Below, piece by piece: positions 6,379-12,819 of a stretch of DNA of 13,480 nucleotides. A model generated the notes under the pieces. That model did not search any database. It was not told the origin of the DNA and was given only the letters and a program-made list of their open reading frames with translations. Source of the stretch: an uncultured Oscillospiraceae bacterium (lineage in GTDB: Bacteria; Bacillota; Clostridia; Oscillospirales; Acutalibacteraceae); assembly GCA_900543305.1 (NCBI GenBank), contig UQQZ01000072.1:1-13480 (forward strand). Direction: 5' to 3'. A program made the position numbers and the translations under genes. Each line of letters opens with the position of its first letter. Positions within the stretch are counted from its first letter, which is position 1.

Positions 6379-8570
6379 CACACATCGTCGATGATGCCGT
6401 TATAACCGCACACAGGATCTCGATCCACCGGATGGTTCACGGAACCGTATCCGATGCCCGCTTCCTTCATGCAGCGGATCACACTTTCAAAGGCGTCGAT
6501 ATTCTTGCACACGTCCCCATCCAGCTCCACATAACTGATGTGGCCGGCGTTGGTCAGGGCGTGGAAAGGTGCTTCCTTGCGAATCTTCTCGAAGGCGCTG
6601 ATGGGATAATACACCGGGATATGGAAGGAGTTGGTGTAATACTCCCGATCGGTCACCCCGGGAATTTTCCCATATTTCTTCTGATCGATCCGCACAAAGG
6701 AACCGGAAAGACCCTCGGCGGGAGTGGCCAACAAAGTGAAGTTGAGCCCCGTCTCCTTGGACTTGTCGTCCATGCGCTTGCGCATATAGGAGATGATCTC
6801 ATAGCCCAGCTTGTAGCTTTCTTCACTCTCGCCGTGATGCTTGCCGGTCAGGGCCTTCAACGTTTCCGCCAACCCGATGAAGCCCACGGAGAGGGTGCCG
6901 TGTTTCAACACTTCGGCTACAGAATCGTTGCGGTCCAGTTTTTCAGAATCAATCCAAACCCCCTGTCCCATGAGGAAGGGGTAGTTGTAAGCTTTTTTGC
7001 TGCACTGGATCTTGAACCGGTGCAGGAGCTGCTCGATGCACAGGTCGATGCGCTCATCCAAAATCTGGTAGAACTTCTTCACATCCCCCTTGGCCTCGAT
7101 ACCGATCCGAGGCAGGTTGATGGAGGTGAAGCTCAGGTTGCCACGTCCGCAGGTCACTTCCCGCTTGGGATCGTGGACATTGCCCATCACCCGGGTACGG
7201 CAGCCCATGTAGGCCACTTCGGAGTCGTAATCTCCGGGCTTGTAATACTGCAGATTGAAGGGGGCGTCCAGGAAGCTGAAGTTGGGGAACAGCCGCTTGG
7301 CGCTCACCCGCATGGCCAGCTTGAACAGGTCGTAGTTGGGATCTCCTTCGTTGTAGTTGACCCCTTCCTTCACCTTGAAGATCTGCACCGGGAAAATGGG
7401 AGTTTCCCCGTCTCCCAAACCGGCCTCTGTGGCCAGCAGCAGGTTCCGGATCACCATCCGGCCCTGTTCGGAGGTGTCGGTGCCATAGTTCAAAGAGCTG
7501 AAGGGCACCTGGGCACCTGCCCGGGAATTCATGGTATTCAGGTTGTGAACCAGGGCCTCCATGGCCTGATAGGTGGACTTGTCGGTCTCCCGCCAAGCCG
7601 TCTTGGCAGCATACTGGGCCGCTTCCAGAGCCTCTTCCTCGGAGATCTCCTCAAAGCCGTTCTCCCGCTGGTGACGGGGCAGGTATTGGGAGAACTGCTC
7701 CCCAAACTCCTGGACGTCGTCCATGGTCACCCGGTCCCGCAGGTCCTTTTTAGCAGCGGCCACCAAGGCGGCAGCGTCCTCATAGGACATGTCCTTGGTC
7801 ACCTGAATATACTGGATCAGGGCCTTGAAGAATTCCTTGGAATAGGTCTTGTCCACGCCCTGAGCCATGGCGTAATCAAAAATGGGCACGCTCTGGCCAC
7901 CGTGCATTTCGTTCTGGTTGGCCTGGATGGCAATGCAGGCCAGGGCCGCATAGCTGCGGATATCATTGGGCTCCCGCAAATAGCCGTGGCCCGTAGAAAA
8001 GCCGTTGTGGAACAGCTTGATTAAATCGATCTGGCAGCAGGTTTCCGTCAGGGTGTAGAAATCCTTGTCGTGAATGTGGATATCCCCTTCGGCGTCTGCC
8101 TTGGCAATGTGGGGCGGGATCACGTATTTGTCGTAAAAACTCTTGGCGCCCTCGGAGCCGTATTTGAGCATGGTGCCCATGGCGGTATCCGCATTGATGT
8201 TGGCGTTTTCCCGCTTCAGGTCCACGTCCTCCGCAGGCACAAAGGTCAGTGCAGAATAGATCTTCACCAACTCGTCGTCCATTTCCCGGAGCTTCTGATG
8301 TTCCGCCCGGTACAAGATGTAGGCCTTGGCGGTTTTGGCGTAGTCCGCGGCAATGAGCTTTTCCTCCACCACGTCCTGGATCTCTTCCACCGTGGGGACG
8401 GTTTTCTTCTTCTCCAGCTCGTCCACCACCGCCTGAGTCAGCTGTTCCAGCTGCTTTTCGGACAGTTTTTCCGTGGCGTTGCGAACATTTGCCTTGAAGA
8501 TGGCGCCGCGTATTTTCGAAGCGTCAAAGGGAACTTCTTCCCCGCTGCGCTTGATGATGGTTTTCAGCAT
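6273..8570 (-). CDS. nrdD: Class III anaerobic ribonucleoside-triphosphate reductase, body lacking the glycyl-radical loop
   Basis: The 765-residue catalytic body of the oxygen-sensitive enzyme that reduces ribonucleoside triphosphates to deoxynucleotides. Residues 1-92 are an ATP-cone (allosteric activity site; KRSGEEVPFDASKI at 7-20). The ten-stranded core follows, with HIHDKD (165-170), Cys178-Cys179, a likely thiyl-radical Cys457 in MGCRTRV, and GRGNLSFTSINLPR (475-488). The Cys-rich end has Cys721, Cys731 and Cys734. After this the protein ends in EGVPLEKLQELRKKYHD and then PDYSCLIH, with no RxxGYL loop. The start at 8570 has AGAGG 10 bases upstream; an upstream frame to 8684 runs through the promoter and is rejected. 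The missing radical loop is encoded at 5729-5899. It is driven by a consensus promoter with an NrdR box. The thiyl Cys assignment is from motif memory. Confidence 0.93.
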   Translation of the reverse strand: MLKTIIKRSGEEVPFDASKIRGAIFKANVRNATEKLSEKQLEQLTQAVVDELEKKKTVPTVEEIQDVVEEKLIAADYAKTAKAYILYRAEHQKLREMDDELVKIYSALTFVPAEDVDLKRENANINADTAMGTMLKYGSEGAKSFYDKYVIPPHIAKADAEGDIHIHDKDFYTLTETCCQIDLIKLFHNGFSTGHGYLREPNDIRSYAALACIAIQANQNEMHGGQSVPIFDYAMAQGVDKTYSKEFFKALIQYIQVTKDMSYEDAAALVAAAKKDLRDRVTMDDVQEFGEQFSQYLPRHQRENGFEEISEEEALEAAQYAAKTAWRETDKSTYQAMEALVHNLNTMNSRAGAQVPFSSLNYGTDTSEQGRMVIRNLLLATEAGLGDGETPIFPVQIFKVKEGVNYNEGDPNYDLFKLAMRVSAKRLFPNFSFLDAPFNLQYYKPGDYDSEVAYMGCRTRVMGNVHDPKREVTCGRGNLSFTSINLPRIGIEAKGDVKKFYQILDERIDLCIEQLLHRFKIQCSKKAYNYPFLMGQGVWIDSEKLDRNDSVAEVLKHGTLSVGFIGLAETLKALTGKHHGESEESYKLGYEIISYMRKRMDDKSKETGLNFTLLATPAEGLSGSFVRIDQKKYGKIPGVTDREYYTNSFHIPVYYPISAFEKIRKEAPFHALTNAGHISYVELDGDVCKNIDAFESVIRCMKEAGIGYGSVNHPVDRDPVCGYNGIIDDVCPRCGRHAGEGVPLEKLQELRKKYHDVPDYSCLIH

Positions 8571-8618
8571 GCCGTGTTTTCCTCTTTCCCTGTAACATTG
8601 TGCCTCCAAAAGGGGCCG

Positions 8619-8649
8619 CGTCCTCCCCCGGCCGTTCCGGGGGAGGACG
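8619..8649 (-). promoter_or_regulatory. Strong hairpin at the 5' end of the nrdD transcript
   Basis: A perfect 13-bp GC-rich stem (8619-8631 with 8637-8649) with a 5-base loop. The -10 box ends at 8656, so transcription should begin at or next to the base of this stem. It may protect the mRNA 5' end or act as an attenuator; on the minus strand it is followed within ten bases by CCCCTTTT. On the plus strand it is followed by T5, but no plus-strand gene needs a terminator here. Confidence 0.6.
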
Positions 8650-8655
8650 GTTTTT

Positions 8656-8684
8656 ATTATAGTCCAAAGCGCCCGGGCTGTCAA
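8656..8684 (-). promoter_or_regulatory. nrdD: Consensus sigma-A promoter of nrdD
   Basis: On the minus strand a perfect TTGACA (8679-8684) and a perfect TATAAT (8656-8661) are separated by exactly 17 bases. A promoter this strong normally needs repression, which the adjacent NrdR box would provide. Confidence 0.9.
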
Positions 8685-8693
8685 CCGGAAAAA

Positions 8694-8709
8694 ACACTAG
8701 ATATTGTGT
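8694..8709 (-). promoter_or_regulatory. NrdR box upstream of nrdD
   Basis: ACACAATATCTAGTGT matches 15 of 16 positions of the NrdR consensus acaCwAtATaTwGtgt, the operator of the ATP/dATP-sensing ribonucleotide reductase repressor. It ends 9 bases before the -35 box. A degenerate second site sharing only the core AGATAT lies exactly 31 bp upstream (8730-8735), the usual spacing for paired NrdR boxes. Confidence 0.85.
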
Positions 8710-8748
8710 CGTTTAAAAAAAATTTTTGCAGATATCCCCCAAATATAT

Positions 8749-8790
8749 TGCCCCCAGCCACGTTTCACAGTAGGGCTGGGGGCAACTTTT
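8749..8790. terminator. Terminator-like hairpin after aspS
   Basis: A perfect 11-bp stem (8749-8759 with 8774-8784) with a 14-base loop lies 29 bases after the aspS stop. The T6 tract (8787-8792) is on the plus-strand side; on the minus strand the hairpin is followed by AATATATTT, an imperfect U-tract. It is the only candidate terminator for hisS-aspS. Confidence 0.6.
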
Positions 8791-8812
8791 TTCAGGTTTT
8801 TCCTGGTGTTTT

Positions 8813-10618
8813 TCAGTCTTCTTGGGAATGTTCCACGACGGCGATGGAAAGTTCTTCCAGCTGAGCGGGTTCCACCGGGGCCGGGGCGTCCATCATCAGG
8901 TCCTGGGCGCTCTTGTTCATGGGGAAGGCAATGACCTCCCGGATGGAACTTTCGCCGCACAGGAGCATGACCATCCGGTCCACGCCGGGGGCAATGCCTG
9001 CATGGGGCGGCGCTCCGTAGCAGAAGGCGTTGTACATGGCCGGGAACTTGGCCTTGACGTCCTCTTCGCCCAAGCCAACCAGCTCAAAAGCCTTGACCAT
9101 GATCTCCGGGTCGTGGTTCCGCACGGCGCCGGAGGACAGTTCCACTCCGTTGCACACCAGATCGTACTGCTCCGCCAGAATGGTCAGGGGATCGATTTCC
9201 CCAGCTTCCGCTTTCAGCAGCACCTCCAGACCACCGGAAGGCATGGAGAAGGGGTTGTGGCAGAATTCCAGCTTGCCGGACTCCTCCCCGATCTCGAACA
9301 TGGGGAAGTCCACAATCCAGCAGAATTCGTACCGCTCCTGGTCCATGTGACCTTCGCACTGGGCGCCGGCCAGCTTGACCATCACGCCAGAGGTCTTCCA
9401 AACCTGGGACCGGGTGCCGGCGCACAGGAGCACCAGGGTATCGTTTGCGAGAGCCAGCTCTCCCTTGACTTTTTCCACCAGAGCCGGGTCGGCGTTGATA
9501 AACTTGGCGATGCCGCCCACAATCTCACCCTTGTCGTCCACGCGGAACCAATAGGGTTTCTGGCCCGCCTGGACTTCCACGTCGGCGCACAGCTTGTCGA
9601 TGGCTTTTCTCGTCAGCTTGCAGCCGGACACGGGCACGGCCTTGATGAGGGCCCCGCCTTCAAAGGGTCCGAAACCACAGCCGGACAGCAGCCCGGTCAC
9701 ATCCTTGACCCGCAGGTCGATGCGCAGGTCGGGCTTGTCGGAGCCGAACTCCTCCATGGCCTGAAGGTAGGGAATCCGGCGGAAGGGCGCCTGGGAGGCG
9801 ATGTTGTAAGCGCCATACTTGGCAAAAATGGGAGGCAGCACCTGCTCCAGCACGGCGAACACGTCCTCCTGGCCGGCAAAGGCCATTTCCATATCCAGCT
9901 GGTAAAATTCACCGGGGGAACGGTCACCACGGGCATCCTCGTCCCGGAAACAGGGGGCAATCTGGAAATACTTGTCAAAGCCGGAGGTCATCAGCAGCTG
10001 CTTGAACTGCTGGGGAGCCTGGGGCAGGGCGTAGAACTTGCCGGGATGTTTCCGGGAAGGCACCAGGTAGTCCCGAGCGCCCTCGGGAGAGGAGGCGGTG
10101 AGGATAGGGGTGGTAATTTCCATGAAGCCCTGGTCCTCCATGGCACGGCGGAGGGCGGACACCACCTGGCTGCGCAGCACCATGTTTTTCTTCACCTGGG
10201 GATTGCGCAGATCCAGATAACGATATTTGAGCCGGGCATCCTCGCCGGCGTCCTTGGAGTAGTTGATCTCAAAGGGCAGCTCGTTATAGCGGCAGCGTCC
10301 CAGAACCTGAATCTGGGTGGGGGCTACCTCGATATCGCCGGTGGGCAGCTTGGGGTTCTTGCTGGTGCGCTCCCGCACCAGGCCGGTAACGGAAATGGTG
10401 CTCTCTTTATTGATGGATTTCACCTGCTCCATCATCTCTTCGGTTTCCACTACCACCTGGGTGGTGCCGTAAAAGTCCCGGAGCACCAGGAAACCGAAAT
10501 TGCTTCCCACTTCCCGGAGGTTTTCCATCCAGCCCGCCAGGGTGACGGTCTGGCCCACATGCTCCATGCGCAGTTCTCCGCAGGTGTGGGTTCTGTATTT
10601 AGACGCGGAATGTTCCAT
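8813..10618 (-). CDS. aspS: Aspartate--tRNA ligase
   Basis: Class II aminoacyl-tRNA synthetase that charges tRNA-Asp in the cytoplasm. The 601 residues match the bacterial type. Domains are an N-terminal OB-fold anticodon-binding domain (about 20-110), a catalytic core with motif 1 around 160-175 and the flipping loop SPEGARDYLVPSR (177-189), QAPQQFKQLLM (200-210), motif 2 FRDEDARGDRSPGEF (224-238), the bacterial GAD insertion after about residue 290, and motif 3 GIAPGVDRMVMLL (541-553). The SPGEFYQLD form of motif 2, in place of the more common PEFTQ, is in my memory usual for clostridial relatives. The gene follows hisS by 30 bases with an AGAGGG site before the start, so it is the second gene of a T-box-controlled operon. 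Confidence 0.97.
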   Translation of the reverse strand: MEHSASKYRTHTCGELRMEHVGQTVTLAGWMENLREVGSNFGFLVLRDFYGTTQVVVETEEMMEQVKSINKESTISVTGLVRERTSKNPKLPTGDIEVAPTQIQVLGRCRYNELPFEINYSKDAGEDARLKYRYLDLRNPQVKKNMVLRSQVVSALRRAMEDQGFMEITTPILTASSPEGARDYLVPSRKHPGKFYALPQAPQQFKQLLMTSGFDKYFQIAPCFRDEDARGDRSPGEFYQLDMEMAFAGQEDVFAVLEQVLPPIFAKYGAYNIASQAPFRRIPYLQAMEEFGSDKPDLRIDLRVKDVTGLLSGCGFGPFEGGALIKAVPVSGCKLTRKAIDKLCADVEVQAGQKPYWFRVDDKGEIVGGIAKFINADPALVEKVKGELALANDTLVLLCAGTRSQVWKTSGVMVKLAGAQCEGHMDQERYEFCWIVDFPMFEIGEESGKLEFCHNPFSMPSGGLEVLLKAEAGEIDPLTILAEQYDLVCNGVELSSGAVRNHDPEIMVKAFELVGLGEEDVKAKFPAMYNAFCYGAPPHAGIAPGVDRMVMLLCGESSIREVIAFPMNKSAQDLMMDAPAPVEPAQLEELSIAVVEHSQED

Positions 10619-10648
10619 GTAAATTTCCCTCTTTCTCTCTATTTCCCC

Positions 10649-11935
10649 TTAAAAGGACAGATCATCGTCTTCGGTGCTCAAGGTGATGTACTGATCGATG
10701 AAATCCTCGCCCAGGGAAATCTTTTTCTTTTCCCCGGTCTTCATATTCTTCAGTTCCGCCTTGTTCTCCGCCAGCTCATTTTCTCCCAACACAAGGGTAT
10801 ACTGGGCGCCGATCTTGTCTGCGTACTTCATCTGGGCCTTCAATCCCCGGCCGCACAGATCGCAGTCGGCAGGCACTCCGCAGTGGTGCAGCTGCTCCGT
10901 CAGCAGGAAGGCTTTTTTCTGAGCTTCTTCCCCCAAAGAGGCCACATACACCTCGCATTTGAGAGGCTGGGGGAATTCCGTCTTCTGGGCTTCCAGGGCC
11001 ATCATGATCCGGTCCAGGCCCAAACCAAAGCCCAGTCCGGCCGTGGGCTTTCCGCCCATTTCCTCCACCAGGCCGTCGTACCGGCCGCCGCCGCCCAGGG
11101 CAAAGCCCAGACTCTTGGAGGGGAATTCAAACACGGTGCGGGTGTAGTAATCCAGGCCTCTCACTAAGCCGGGATCCACTTCAAATTCTACACCCAGGGC
11201 AGTCAGATACTCCTGAACCTTGTGGAAGTGGGCCTGGCAATCCTCACAAAGGTAGTCGGTGATCTTGGGAGCGCCCTTGCAGACTTCCTGGCACTCGGGG
11301 CTCTTGCAGTCCAAAATCCGCATGGGATTGCGTTCCAGCCGGGAAAGGCAGGTATCGCACAGTTCTTCTTTCCGGGCGGTAAAATACTCTTTCAGGGCTT
11401 TGTGATACTCTTTCCGGCATTCCGGACAGCCGATGGAGTTGATCTGCAGACCCACGTCCTCCAGTCCCAGCCGCTTAAAAGCGGACAGGGCCAAAGCAAT
11501 CACCTGCACATCTGCCACAGGCTCCGCGGCGCCGAACATCTCCACGCCAAACTGGTGCAGTTCCCGCAGCCGTCCGGCCTGGGGCTTCTCATACCGGTAG
11601 CAGGAAGTGTTGTAGTAGAGCTTCACCGGATAGCCGGCGTTGTACAGGCCGTTTTCCAGCATGGCCCGCACTGCTCCTGCCGTGCCTTCCGGCCGCAGGG
11701 TGATGGACCGGCCGCCCTTGTCCTCAAAGGTATACATCTGCTTTTCCACCACGTCGGTGGTGTCTCCCACACCCCGGAGAAACAGCTCGGTGTGCTCAAA
11801 CACAGGAGTGCGGATTTCGGCAAAACCGTTTAATTCCGCCTCGCTGCGGAACACCTCTTCCATTACCTGCCATTTTTCGGACTTTCCCGGAACCAGGTCT
11901 ACGGTCCCCTTGGGTGCCTTTGTGATCAATTCCAT
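10649..11935 (-). CDS. hisS: Histidine--tRNA ligase
   Basis: Class II synthetase charging tRNA-His, with 428 residues. Motif 1 lies around 38-52, TLRPEGT at 79-85, motif 2 RYEKPQAGRLRELHQFG at 114-130, the HisRS-specific LVRGLDYYTRTVFE at 257-270, motif 3 GFGLGLDRIM at 302-311, and a C-terminal anticodon-binding domain. The insertion at 170-233 is unusually cysteine-rich, with C170-x2-C173, C193-x2-C196 and C230-x2-C233 plus Cys210, 215 and 219, suggesting a metal site. The start at 11935 has AAAGGGG upstream; the frame stays open for 47 more codons into the leader, but these read through the leader hairpin and T-box terminator region and are not homologous. Controlled by the T-box leader upstream. 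Confidence 0.96.
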   Translation of the reverse strand: MELITKAPKGTVDLVPGKSEKWQVMEEVFRSEAELNGFAEIRTPVFEHTELFLRGVGDTTDVVEKQMYTFEDKGGRSITLRPEGTAGAVRAMLENGLYNAGYPVKLYYNTSCYRYEKPQAGRLRELHQFGVEMFGAAEPVADVQVIALALSAFKRLGLEDVGLQINSIGCPECRKEYHKALKEYFTARKEELCDTCLSRLERNPMRILDCKSPECQEVCKGAPKITDYLCEDCQAHFHKVQEYLTALGVEFEVDPGLVRGLDYYTRTVFEFPSKSLGFALGGGGRYDGLVEEMGGKPTAGLGFGLGLDRIMMALEAQKTEFPQPLKCEVYVASLGEEAQKKAFLLTEQLHHCGVPADCDLCGRGLKAQMKYADKIGAQYTLVLGENELAENKAELKNMKTGEKKKISLGEDFIDQYITLSTEDDDLSF

Positions 11936-11954
11936 GGTTTTTATCCCCTTTCCC

Positions 11955-11980
11955 CCTACCTTTCTTTCGAGAAAGGTAGG
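11955..11980. repeat. TTCG-capped hairpin in the hisS leader, possible dispersed element
   Basis: An 11-bp perfect stem (11955-11965 with 11970-11980) closed by a TTCG tetraloop, about 20 bases before hisS and just upstream of its ribosome binding site. The sequence around it (roughly 11950-12025) resembles, from memory, intergenic DNA that recurs in this group of bacteria; this is not verified. Confidence 0.5.
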
Positions 11981-12068
11981 ACCAAAGAACTTTACGTTGC
12001 TCCCCCTTACCTCCTGGGCACGAGGGAGATTGGATTCCCGGAAAACGACAAACAGGGCGTTCGCCCAG

Positions 12069-12124
12069 AAAAACACCTTCCTCCCAAAGACGCGGCAAAC
12101 TAAGGCCGTGCCAGGGACGAAGGT
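12069..12124 (-). terminator. T-box-controlled intrinsic terminator before hisS
   Basis: On the minus strand the arms 12119-12124 (ACCTTC) and 12075-12080 (GAAGGT), with CCC/GGG reinforcing inside, close a long loop and are followed by T5 (12069-12073). It lies right after the T-box motif and competes with the antiterminator. Confidence 0.8.
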
Positions 12125-12300
12125 CTCTCCGTGGTGCCACCCTGATTCAAAAGCGCAAAACGCTTTCCTTATTGTATCTTCATTTGCGGCTGGCAGGCGT
12201 CTTTCCTCCGTCTGGTCCCCAAGGGGGCTCGCAGCGCCTAAAGGCGCCCCCTCTCTCTGCCGGGCATTCCGAAGTACTCATCCTGCGTCGTTGCCGGACG
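12069..12300 (-). promoter_or_regulatory. T-box riboswitch leader of hisS-aspS
   Basis: Transcribed leader that senses uncharged tRNA and prevents termination. The T-box AGGGTGGCACCACGG lies at 12129-12143 on the minus strand and is followed by the terminator. Stem I features upstream include GCAGG pairing with CCTGC at its base, GATGAGTAC (K-turn/loop E region) near 12275, and AGAGAGGGGG with GCGAGCCCCC (about 12223-12256). The 3' side of Stem I (12190-12230) contains GAC twice in GGGGACCAGACGG (12208-12220) and no CAC or CAT, so the specifier may be Asp and not His; I cannot fix the codon without folding. Confidence 0.88.
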
Positions 12301-12306
12301 ATTTTC

Positions 12307-12335
12307 ATTATAACGGGTTCCGCCCCGTTTTGCAA
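12307..12335 (-). promoter_or_regulatory. Putative promoter of the hisS-aspS operon
   Basis: On the minus strand TTGCAA (12330-12335) and a perfect TATAAT (12307-12312) are 17 bases apart. Transcription would begin near 12300, just upstream of T-box Stem I. Confidence 0.7.
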
Positions 12336-12345
12336 GCGGCAAAAC

Positions 12346-12747
12346 TCAATCCCGAAGGATATTCCGCCAATCCAGGTCTCCCCGCTCCAAGCCGTGAATC
12401 AACACTTCGGCGGTGGCGATATTGGTGGCCACCGGAATGTTGTGCATATCGCACAGGCGCAGCAGGTTCATATCGTTGGCGGCCTCGTGAGACTTGGGAT
12501 TCAGAGGATCCCGGAAGAACAGCAGCAGATCGATTTCGTTGCAGGCGATCCGCGCTGCGATCTGCTGGTCGCCACCCTGGGAACCGCTTAAAAACCGCTG
12601 AATCTCCAGCCCCGTAGCTTCGGACACCATCTTGCTGGTAGTGCCCGTGCCGCACAGGGAATAGCGGCTCAAAATGCCGCAGTAGGCGATGCAGAATTGC
12701 ACCATCAGTTCTTTTTTGGCGTCATGCGCTGTGATTGCGATGTTCAT
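12346..12747 (-). CDS. mgsA: Methylglyoxal synthase
   Basis: Converts dihydroxyacetone phosphate to methylglyoxal and phosphate, a bypass that relieves sugar-phosphate build-up when phosphate is scarce. The 133 residues are full-length for clostridial-type MgsA. Visible motifs are ITAHDAKK with His8-Asp9, the phosphate-binding CGTGTTSKM (32-40), catalytic Asp60 in GSQGGDQQI, FFRDPL (77-82) and His87, then NIPVATNIATAEVLI. These match E. coli His19, Asp20, Asp71, Asp91 and His98. The region HEAANDMNLL differs by one residue in length from the E. coli loop. AAGGAGG at 12760-12766 supports the start. It follows the MinD-like gene by 72 bases with no visible promoter, so the two are probably co-transcribed. 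Confidence 0.96.
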   Translation of the reverse strand: MNIAITAHDAKKELMVQFCIAYCGILSRYSLCGTGTTSKMVSEATGLEIQRFLSGSQGGDQQIAARIACNEIDLLLFFRDPLNPKSHEAANDMNLLRLCDMHNIPVATNIATAEVLIHGLERGDLDWRNILRD

Positions 12748-12819
12748 TGTGACGATCTTCCTCCTTTATGGCTTTTCAATACAACCTTTCGGGCAGCCGG
12801 ATCGCCGCCCCCGCTCCCA

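Noticed and set aside
6014..6394. Plus- and minus-strand frames across the duplicated nrdD end encoding near-identical repeated peptides
   Set aside because: The peptide repeats come only from the DNA duplication read in wrong frames; the true frame is that of nrdD.
6207..8024. 605-codon plus-strand open frame opposite nrdD
   Set aside because: Shadow of nrdD; it runs through the repeat and has no recognisable motif.
8571..8684. 38-codon N-terminal extension of NrdD
   Set aside because: It would begin inside the -35 box of the nrdD promoter; the ATP-cone begins at the 8570 start.
8738..8753. A second NrdR-like site (AAATATATTG core)
   Set aside because: Only about 10 of 16 positions match, it lies 44 bp from the good box (not 31-32), and it forms the foot of the aspS terminator hairpin.
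8822..11167. 781-codon plus-strand open frame opposite aspS and hisS
   Set aside because: It crosses two well-supported synthetase genes and the gap between them, and its sequence has no family features; an effect of GC-rich codon bias.
11936..12076. 47-codon N-terminal extension of HisRS
   Set aside because: It reads through the leader hairpin and up to the T-box terminator, is not homologous to HisRS, and the binding site before 11935 fits.
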